Virus record (IMG/VR): IMGVR_UViG_3300048065_000485
Coordinates: 1-53,076 of that record
DNA length: 53,076 nt
From: a virus
Reading direction: 5' to 3' (one strand)
Below the pieces are notes generated by a model. It was not told the origin of the DNA. It saw only the letters and a list, made by a program, of their open reading frames with translations, and searched no databases. Each line of letters begins with the position of its first letter. Position 1 is the stretch's first letter. This document shows positions 47,176-53,076 of this stretch, one piece after another. The position numbers and the translations under genes are program-made.

Positions 47176-48153
47176 ATGGATATAGACTTTTTAGTTGAGA
47201 GTGTACACCGCCTCCTTTTAGATAATTTACCAGTTAGAACAGGTAAAACACCTAGTGGCTGGAACACAATGGATTGTCCAATGTGTAGTGATAAAAGAAA
47301 ACGAGGCGGATTAATAACTACCGGCGCAAAAATATCCTATAACTGTTTTAATTGTGGCTTTACTACTGGTTGGGAACCTAACCCTACCTTAGGCAAAAAG
47401 TATAAAGACTTAGCAACCAGATTAGGTGCAACAGACGAAGATGTACATAAAGTCACAATTGAACTTTTAAAATATACAGAAGAATTAGAAACAGAAAATA
47501 CATCAGACTATGTATATTCTATAGCAAAATTTAATACAATAGATTTACCAGACAATGTTGTTACTGTAGATGATTTAAATGATGATCATACTATTAAACA
47601 ATATGCAGAACAAAGAGGACTACTTGGTCTATATCCACTGCTATACTTTAATGAAAAGTTGTACAAGCAGAGATTAGTAGTCCCCTTTACCTATAACGGT
47701 GAACTAGTTGGCTGGACAGCAAGGCATATTAATCCGCCTGATAAAACAACGCCTAAATATTTACATAATATGCAATCAGGATATGTTTTTAATGTAGATA
47801 AGTTCGCAGATACAGAAAGAGAAATTGTTATAGTGACAGAAGGTGTATTTGATGCTATAATGATTGATGGAATAGCAATACAGGGTAATAGTGTTGGTCC
47901 TGAGCAGGCACATCTAATAGAAAAATTAGGTAAAAGAATAATTGTATGTCCTGATAGAGATGAAGCAGGTAAAGATTTGATTATGCAGGCCGCTGAACTA
48001 GGGTGGGAAGTAAGTTTCCCGCCTTGGCATGTGGATTGTAAAGATGCCGCAGATGCAGTTAATATGTATGGAAGATTAGCAACAGTGAGCAGTATAATAA
48101 AACATGCAACTAACAATAAACTTAAAATAGAAGTAAAGGCAAAAATGTTATGA
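47176..48153 (+). CDS. 61: DNA primase gp61
   Basis: 325 residues. N-terminal zinc-binding domain with C34/C37 (DCPMCSD) and C57/C60 (YNCFNCGF). Then a primase core and TOPRIM domain with E222 (VTEGVFDA) and D260/D262 (CPDRDEAGKD). It makes short RNA primers for lagging-strand synthesis with gp41. Full-length for the family. No ribosome site; the predicted transcript starts at the ATG. ATGA overlap with a small membrane ORF. Confidence 0.95.
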   Translation: MDIDFLVESVHRLLLDNLPVRTGKTPSGWNTMDCPMCSDKRKRGGLITTGAKISYNCFNCGFTTGWEPNPTLGKKYKDLATRLGATDEDVHKVTIELLKYTEELETENTSDYVYSIAKFNTIDLPDNVVTVDDLNDDHTIKQYAEQRGLLGLYPLLYFNEKLYKQRLVVPFTYNGELVGWTARHINPPDKTTPKYLHNMQSGYVFNVDKFADTEREIVIVTEGVFDAIMIDGIAIQGNSVGPEQAHLIEKLGKRIIVCPDRDEAGKDLIMQAAELGWEVSFPPWHVDCKDAADAVNMYGRLATVSSIIKHATNNKLKIEVKAKML

Positions 48154-48308
48154 ACAAAAAGTTTAATCATTGGAAAAAAGTTTGCAAGTTACATTGGAAG
48201 GAAATTGTCACTATGTCTATAGCATTACATTGGATTGTAGACTTGTTAATTTTAGGACCAATAGTTTTCTTTTTAGGGTATATGTTTGGAGTACATGTAG
48301 GACATTAA
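48150..48308 (+). CDS. 52-residue membrane protein
   Basis: ATG 48150 overlaps the primase TGA (ATGA). Product begins MNKKFNHWKKVCKLHWKEIV, basic, then a hydrophobic span SIALHWIVDLLILGPIVFFL and GYMFGVHVGH. One membrane helix with a His-rich end. It fills the gap between primase and the next gene exactly (1 bp gap), which supports it being real. Function unknown. Confidence 0.62.
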   Translation: MNKKFNHWKKVCKLHWKEIVTMSIALHWIVDLLILGPIVFFLGYMFGVHVGH

Positions 48309-48309
48309 T

Positions 48310-49062
48310 ATGAAATTAATAGCAAATGGTTGTAGTTTTACTTTTGGGCATAAGGACTCTGAAAATAGTATGGCTCCAGATTGGGTATGGCCTAGTCGTT
48401 TTAACGGCACAAAAGGATTTACTGATGTTACTAATTTAGCAGTTGAAGGAGGCTCTAACGATAGAGTTGTTAGAACTACTATTGAATATTTTGAAAAAAA
48501 TAAAGGAATAGATTTGAACAATGTAGTATTAGTAGTACAACATCCTACGCCTAATAGGGGAGAATGGTTTAATATAGCAAATAAATTGTGGATAGGATAT
48601 GTAACAACAATGGAAGATGTATTATATGATATTAGTATTACAGATTATACAAAAAATGATTTAGATAAAATTCAAAATGATACTAAAACAGAACGAAAAG
48701 TATTTGAGCAGTATAAGTCGTTTGTAGAATCTGATATAACTGAAGTTATAAAATACTTTAAAAATATTATTTTATTGCAAACATATTGCAAACAAAAAGG
48801 AATTAAACTTTTACAAGTAGGATTATCAGCAAGATGCTTACCTAGATTTTACTTTAAAGAATCTAGGCAAAGTGTATCCAATAATATTTTTTGTAAAGAA
48901 TTATATAAAATGATAGACGAATCTATAATATGTGATAGATTTTTAACAGAAATAGTTAAAGGTAATGAAGAAAGTCCTGACGACGGTCATCCAAACGAAG
49001 TAGGACATGACATAATTTTTAGATATATATACAATGAGATAAAGAAAAGATGGCAGATATAA
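48310..49062 (+). CDS. SGNH/GDSL-type hydrolase-like protein
   Basis: 250 residues. N-terminal ANGCSFTFGH places S9 in a GDS-like block; AVEGGSNDRVVRTT could be block II (G) and the C-terminal SPDDGHPNEVGHDII gives the D..H catalytic pair with H in block V. Such proteins cleave esters, for example acetyl groups on glycans. Related proteins are common in marine T4-like phages (from memory). Starts one base after the small membrane ORF; overlaps gp41 by 13 bp. Confidence 0.65.
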   Translation: MKLIANGCSFTFGHKDSENSMAPDWVWPSRFNGTKGFTDVTNLAVEGGSNDRVVRTTIEYFEKNKGIDLNNVVLVVQHPTPNRGEWFNIANKLWIGYVTTMEDVLYDISITDYTKNDLDKIQNDTKTERKVFEQYKSFVESDITEVIKYFKNIILLQTYCKQKGIKLLQVGLSARCLPRFYFKESRQSVSNNIFCKELYKMIDESIICDRFLTEIVKGNEESPDDGHPNEVGHDIIFRYIYNEIKKRWQI

Positions 49063-50432
49063 AACAATATAACGAAGAAACACAAGAATTATTTTTAAGA
49101 TTCTTATTAAGTGACCCTGATCTATTTGCAAGGTGTCAAAATATTGTAAATCCTGTGTATTTTAATATGAAGTACAGGAAAGCAGTTGAATTATTTGTTT
49201 CTCATAGTACTGAATTTAATGCGATTCCTACACCAGAGCAAGTTAGTGCCGTATCTGGTGTGACTTTAGAGCCAATACCTAATGTAACTCCTGATCATCA
49301 TGAATGGTTTATGAATGAATTTGAAACATTTTGTAGGCATAAGGCATTAGAAAAAGCAATTATAGAAAGTACTGACTTGTTAGAAAATCAAGACTATGGT
49401 ACTGTGGAAAATAAAATTAAAGATGCAAGTCAAGTTGGTTTAGTAAAAGACTTGGGATTAGAATATTTTGAAAATCCTAAAGAAAGACTACAATGGATAA
49501 AAGATCAAGCAGGTGCAATTAGTACAGGTTGGAAAGGTATAGATCATAAACTATATGGTGGCATGAACAGAGGAGAGATGACAATCTTTGCTGGTGGTTC
49601 TGGTGCAGGTAAAAGTTTATTTTTACAAAACTTTGCAGTGAATTGGTCCCTTGCAGGTATGAATACTGTTTATATTAGTTTAGAGCTCAGTGAGCAACTT
49701 ATTAGTATGAGATTAGATAGTATGGTATCTGGTTATGGTACAAAAGAAGTTATGCGTAATATGGATGATGTAGATTTGAAGGTGCGTATGAAAGCCAAAG
49801 GTGCTGGTAAACTTAGAGTCAAGCAGATGCCTAACGGTGTTAATGCAAATGACATAAGAGTATTTTTGCGTGAATATGAAATATCTTGTGGTGAAAAAGT
49901 AGACTGTTTACTAGTAGATTATTTAGATTTGATGATGCCTATTAGTGCAAAAGTAAGTGGTAGCGATTTGTTTATTAAAGACAAATATGTATCTGAGGAG
50001 TTGCGTAATTTAGCAGTAGAAAGAGATTTATTATTTGTTACAGCATCGCAGTTAAACAGAGGTGCAGTAGAAGAAATAGAATTTGATCATCATCATATTG
50101 CAGGTGGTATTAGTAAAATACAAACAGCAGATAATGTTGTAGGTATATTCACAAGTAATGCTATGCGAGAAAAGGGTAGATATCAAATACAGTTTATGAA
50201 AACAAGAAGTAGTAGTGGTGTAGGCACAAAGGTAGATTTAAGATTTGACCCTGATACATTGCGTATTGAAGATTTACAAGAAGGCGATGAAGATGCAGAT
50301 ACAATTACAACAACTAGTTTAGTTGATCAACTAAAAAGAGGTAATTCTATAAAAGCAGAAGAGCCTGAGCAAAAGGACACTATAGGACAAGCCATGAACA
50401 TGCGTGAGTTCCTCAAAAAGAATGACTTATAA
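49050..50432 (+). CDS. 41: Replicative DNA helicase gp41
   Basis: 460 residues, DnaB family. N-terminal helical domain, then STGWKGIDHKLYGGMNRGEM, Walker A G182-S189 (GGSGAGKS), ISLELSEQLISMRLD, Walker B VDCLLVDYLDLM, SQLNRGAV and an arginine-containing MKTRSSSGVGTKVDLRFD end. It unwinds duplex ahead of the fork 5'-3' on the lagging strand and partners gp61. Full length for the family. Confidence 0.95.
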   Translation: MADIKQYNEETQELFLRFLLSDPDLFARCQNIVNPVYFNMKYRKAVELFVSHSTEFNAIPTPEQVSAVSGVTLEPIPNVTPDHHEWFMNEFETFCRHKALEKAIIESTDLLENQDYGTVENKIKDASQVGLVKDLGLEYFENPKERLQWIKDQAGAISTGWKGIDHKLYGGMNRGEMTIFAGGSGAGKSLFLQNFAVNWSLAGMNTVYISLELSEQLISMRLDSMVSGYGTKEVMRNMDDVDLKVRMKAKGAGKLRVKQMPNGVNANDIRVFLREYEISCGEKVDCLLVDYLDLMMPISAKVSGSDLFIKDKYVSEELRNLAVERDLLFVTASQLNRGAVEEIEFDHHHIAGGISKIQTADNVVGIFTSNAMREKGRYQIQFMKTRSSSGVGTKVDLRFDPDTLRIEDLQEGDEDADTITTTSLVDQLKRGNSIKAEEPEQKDTIGQAMNMREFLKKNDL

Positions 50433-50433
50433 T

Positions 50434-50441
50434 GATAAATA
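50434..50441 (+). promoter_or_regulatory. Late promoter box GATAAATA
   Basis: Predicted +1 near 50447; ~22-nt leader with TTGGAGA before ATG 50469. Confidence 0.65.
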
Positions 50442-50468
50442 GCATTATACAATATTTTTGGAGACATC

Positions 50469-50735
50469 ATGCCTAAGGCTAGAAGTATATTAGAAGAACT
50501 TAATCAAATTTCTGTTGATAGAGATAGAAATCATGTGACATCTAATAGAGGCGAACATGTAATTACTAGTGCAATTAATCTAATTGAACAAATAGAATTA
50601 CATTATGATGAAAAAACAGCAAAGGATTTGACTAATAGACTTATTAATAGTATAAGAGGCAAAGACGTTAAAAAATTCTCCAGAGGTATAAAGAAAGTTA
50701 TAAAAGAATCTCAAAGAGAAGACAATGCTGATTAA
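50469..50735 (+). CDS. Small helical late protein, unknown
   Basis: 88 residues, basic, helical (ARSILEELNQISVDRDRNHV, KDLTNRLINSIRGKDVKKFS). No motif. Late promoter with a good GGAG site. Overlaps the next gene by 11 bp. Could be a virion-associated DNA-binding protein; not shown. Confidence 0.6.
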   Translation: MPKARSILEELNQISVDRDRNHVTSNRGEHVITSAINLIEQIELHYDEKTAKDLTNRLINSIRGKDVKKFSRGIKKVIKESQREDNAD

Positions 50736-51399
50736 AGAAGTAATTAATAATACTGCATATCCGTTAATAGAAGCAGACCTTTTAAAGGACAAACAAAAAG
50801 TTAACCATAACAATGTAGCATATGAATGGGACGAGACAAATCAAGTTTTTCTTGCGACAATTGATGGTGTAAAAACAGAAATTGAGCAAGGCTCAAGACT
50901 AGAATATGAGATACTTAAAACAGCAGGAGTTATAAGGTCTGGCGGCAAATTAGAACCAACATTGCTAACAAGATTTAAAGGTATGTTTAATAAAGGCCCA
51001 CTTGCAACTAAAAAGAAAGCACCTGGATTTTTAGGTAAACTGGGACAGGATATGGACTCTCAAACTGGTATAGGCAGAAAGTTTGGAGCGGGTATTGGAT
51101 CGGCGATAGGTCAAGGTATAGATAAAATGATGGGTACTCCCACAGAAAGGTATCCTAAAGGATTTTCAATGCATTTTATATCTAAAAAAGGCGAACCTGT
51201 TGATGTTTCACTAGAGCAAGAATATACAGATGTAGATTTTAAAAAAATGGCTAAGAAAAAAGAATTAGTTAAAGTTAGAACAGTCGATAGTAATAGAGTG
51301 TTTGGTGTAAGTGTTGAAAAACTACAAAAAGGATTTGCAACTCCTGATTCTCTTCAAAATAAAGACAATAATAAAAATAGTTCTGGCCTACTAAAATAA
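50725..51399 (+). CDS. Late protein with glycine-zipper segment, unknown
   Basis: 224 residues. Residues ~90-135 are Gly-rich (FLGKLGQDMDSQTGIGRKFG then AGIGSAIGQGIDKMMG), a glycine-zipper-type pattern often found in membrane-active or tail proteins. The flanks are charged. The N-terminus (LIKEVINNTAYPLIEADLLK) and C-terminus look globular. Part of the late operon from 50434. Confidence 0.6.
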   Translation: MLIKEVINNTAYPLIEADLLKDKQKVNHNNVAYEWDETNQVFLATIDGVKTEIEQGSRLEYEILKTAGVIRSGGKLEPTLLTRFKGMFNKGPLATKKKAPGFLGKLGQDMDSQTGIGRKFGAGIGSAIGQGIDKMMGTPTERYPKGFSMHFISKKGEPVDVSLEQEYTDVDFKKMAKKKELVKVRTVDSNRVFGVSVEKLQKGFATPDSLQNKDNNKNSSGLLK

Positions 51400-51403
51400 G
51401 GCA

Positions 51404-52660
51404 ATGAAATTTTTAGATATTTCAAGTAGTTTCGTAAAAGAAATTATATTAGAAGCAGAAAATAAAAATACTCACTTAGAGCATCTGGAAGACAATATTT
51501 TTAATAGAGGTTATCAGGGTGCCAAAGAAGCAATTAATTATCTATATAGTCTACACGAAATGCTAGAAGGAAATTCTGAAAGTCCAGTTAGTATGACGAC
51601 TAAGTGGGACGGAGCACCCGCCGTAATTGCTGGTAAAGATCCAGAAACAGGTAAATTTTTTGTGGGTACCAAGGGTGTATTTGCACAAAAACCTAAAATA
51701 AATTTCACAGATAAAGACATAGAAGAAAATCATCCTGCAGAAGGCTTACAGGAAAAATTAAAATTAGCATTAAGAACATTAAAAAATTTAAATTGGAATA
51801 CTGTAGCACAGGGCGATATGTTATTTTCCAAAGAAGATTTACAACAAACTAATATAGACGGAGAACAAGTATTAGTATTTAAGCCAAATACTATTGTTTA
51901 CGCAGTACCCACAAATAGTAATTTAGCAAAAGAAATTGCTAATGCTGATATAGGTATTGTTTGGCATACAGAGTATGTAGGAGGCCCTACACTAGCCGAT
52001 ACAAGAGCCAAATACGGTTTTGATAGTAGTGTACTAGGACAAAGTTCTAAAGTTTGGCATAGAGACGCCTTAATAAAAGACTTTTCAGGCGTAGTAACTT
52101 TAACAAATAATGAAAGCGAAGAAGTTATGGGTGCTATTAAAGAGGCAGATGCATATTTAAAAACAATAGATTCTGCAACATTTAGTTGGTTAGAGAAAGG
52201 TAACGATGTCATAGGTAAAGATTTCCTACAACAATTAAAAGCACATGTAAATAATAATATTAGAGCAGGGGCATTTGATGAGCCTACAAAATTTGCACAA
52301 GGATTTGTACAAAAATATATTACATTTATGCAGAAGAAAATAGACGGATATAAGACTCAGGCTAAGCAAGACGAAATGAATGATAAGTTAGTACAAGGCG
52401 TTAAGTTTATAAAAGAACATGTACCAAGTATTGTAAGTGTATATGATCTATATTTAAAAATTATACATTCAAAAGTTCTTATTGTTAAAAAATTAGAAAC
52501 AATTAGACAGTTACCTACATTTAAAGAAACTGAAAATGGATATGAGGTAACAGGCGAAGAAGGATTTGTTGCTGTAGACAGAATGGGCAACGCATTAAAA
52601 TTAGTAGATAGATTAGAGTTTAGTAGATTAAACTTTGGAACAGGAATGCCAGGAAAATGA
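51404..52660 (+). CDS. KxDG nucleotidyltransferase / ligase-like protein
   Basis: 418 residues. K67-W-D-G70 (MTTKWDGAPAVIAG) matches motif I of ATP-dependent ligases and capping enzymes, where Lys forms the AMP adduct. FFVGTKGVF, AQGDMLF and GIVWHTEYVGG lie where motifs III-IV would, and the C-terminal ~150 residues are helical. It resembles the DUF6267 proteins of marine T4-like phages as I recall. It may be a DNA or RNA ligase, or a protein AMPylase-like relative; activity unproven. It sits in a late operon and its TGA overlaps the next ATG. Confidence 0.6.
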   Translation: MKFLDISSSFVKEIILEAENKNTHLEHLEDNIFNRGYQGAKEAINYLYSLHEMLEGNSESPVSMTTKWDGAPAVIAGKDPETGKFFVGTKGVFAQKPKINFTDKDIEENHPAEGLQEKLKLALRTLKNLNWNTVAQGDMLFSKEDLQQTNIDGEQVLVFKPNTIVYAVPTNSNLAKEIANADIGIVWHTEYVGGPTLADTRAKYGFDSSVLGQSSKVWHRDALIKDFSGVVTLTNNESEEVMGAIKEADAYLKTIDSATFSWLEKGNDVIGKDFLQQLKAHVNNNIRAGAFDEPTKFAQGFVQKYITFMQKKIDGYKTQAKQDEMNDKLVQGVKFIKEHVPSIVSVYDLYLKIIHSKVLIVKKLETIRQLPTFKETENGYEVTGEEGFVAVDRMGNALKLVDRLEFSRLNFGTGMPGK

Positions 52661-53076
52661 AAGATATGACTACTAATGAAATGATAGCATACTTAGAAAA
52701 GGCTATGAAAGAGAAGCATCATCCAGATTGGCTTGGATGGGTAAGACAAAATAAAGTTTTTAAATTAAAAACCATTCCTATAAACTCTGTAGCACCAGCA
52801 GATGGTTGGGAGGGAGATCAAAATAATATAGATAATATGGTTAAAAGTGATTTAAGTAATGCTCCTACTATTGTGGTTCATAAAGATGGCACTATGATTG
52901 ATGGCAATCATAGACATCAAGCATTAAAGAAACAAGGTGCTCAAACAGTTAAAGCCTATGTAGGCGAAAGTAAAATGGACTTAAAATTAGTTAATCAAGA
53001 AATATCAGAAGCAAGGTTATACAGAACGACCAGAAACTTCGGTAATCTCACAGGGCAGGATGTAGCATCTTTATTT
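52657..53076 (+). CDS. ParB/Srx-fold protein, 3' partial
   Basis: ATGA overlap with the ligase-like gene; open for 140 codons to the window edge. The N-terminal ~105 residues follow a ParB-like fold: FKLKTIPINSVAPADGW, then APTIVVHKDGTMIDGNHRHQALKKQG, where DGNHR is the ParB Box II/GxxR-like phosphate-binding motif. Phage ParB-like domains can be nucleases, CTPases or adaptors. The visible tail (SEARLYRTTRNFGNLTG) is of unknown type. Pairing with a nucleotidyltransferase-like gene suggests a shared job. Confidence 0.65.
   Translation, partial: MKDMTTNEMIAYLEKAMKEKHHPDWLGWVRQNKVFKLKTIPINSVAPADGWEGDQNNIDNMVKSDLSNAPTIVVHKDGTMIDGNHRHQALKKQGAQTVKAYVGESKMDLKLVNQEISEARLYRTTRNFGNLTGQDVASLF

Noticed and set aside
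47691-48170. 159-codon minus-strand ORF opposite the primase 3' half
   Set aside because: It covers the TOPRIM region of a clear primase, has Ser/Leu/Ile-biased shadow composition, and no promoter or ribosome site.
1-53076. CRISPR arrays, insertion sequences, transposases, integrases or rRNA genes
   Set aside because: None seen on reading either strand.

Overview
The window is a gene-dense, strongly AT-rich stretch of a T4-like marine myovirus genome. Homologues of T4 head, neck, tail and packaging proteins (gp4, gp13, gp14, gp15, gp16, gp17, gp18, gp19) and replication/recombination proteins (gp1, gp32, UvsX, UvsY, UvsW, gp41, gp61, probably gp62) are recognisable. They are mixed with many small genes of the kind shared by cyanophages and pelagimyophages. 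Signal-peptide, lipoprotein, curlin-like and TonB-receptor genes point to a Gram-negative host. The host cannot be named from the sequence; low-GC marine groups (SAR11, OM43, SAR86) are plausible.

Layout. 1-5.5 kb: an envelope/signalling block with a curlin-repeat secreted protein (5' end off-window), four small membrane proteins (two are tandem paralogues), a lipoprotein ending in a canonical A AAA AAG TAA slippery stop with an open -1 frame behind it, a signal-peptide membrane protein, and a CHASE2 adenylate cyclase. 5.5-9.0 kb (minus strand): an unknown protein, a Nudix hydrolase, gp15 and gp14. 9.0-16.3 kb: tRNA-Ser(GCU) followed by a same-strand biosynthetic cassette (glycosyltransferase-like, PLP-aminotransferase-like, amidinotransferase, two 2OG-Fe(II)-oxygenase-like paralogues, NAD-dependent sugar epimerase, radical SAM enzyme) inserted between gp14 and gp13. 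16.4-30.9 kb: virion and packaging genes. 31-36.3 kb: gp32, UvsX, UvsY and an AAA+ ATPase. 36.4-38.2 kb: an insulated TonB-dependent receptor. 38-53 kb: UvsW, a nucleotide/cofactor module (P-loop kinase-nucleotidyltransferase fusion, SAM synthetase, APRT, two MazG-like proteins), primase, helicase, a KxDG ligase-like protein and a ParB-like gene running off the end.

Expression. Nineteen T4-type late promoter boxes (core TAAATA, usually GATAAATA) and eight sigma70-like promoters can be seen. In ten genes the late box lies exactly 5 nt before the start codon, which by T4 geometry puts +1 on the first base of the start codon: leaderless late mRNAs. Several boxes also contain the stop codon of the upstream gene. 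Two or three sigma70-type promoters show a similar near-zero leader. Replication genes mostly use sigma70-like promoters or Shine-Dalgarno starts within operons; virion genes and the adenylate cyclase carry late boxes.

A working model (inference): the phage adds host-envelope functions (curlin-like fibre, TonB receptor), cAMP signalling, and a SAM-dependent sugar or small-molecule pathway, with SAM made by its own MetK and adenine salvaged by APRT. No tools were run; all family calls come from reading motifs and remembered homologues.
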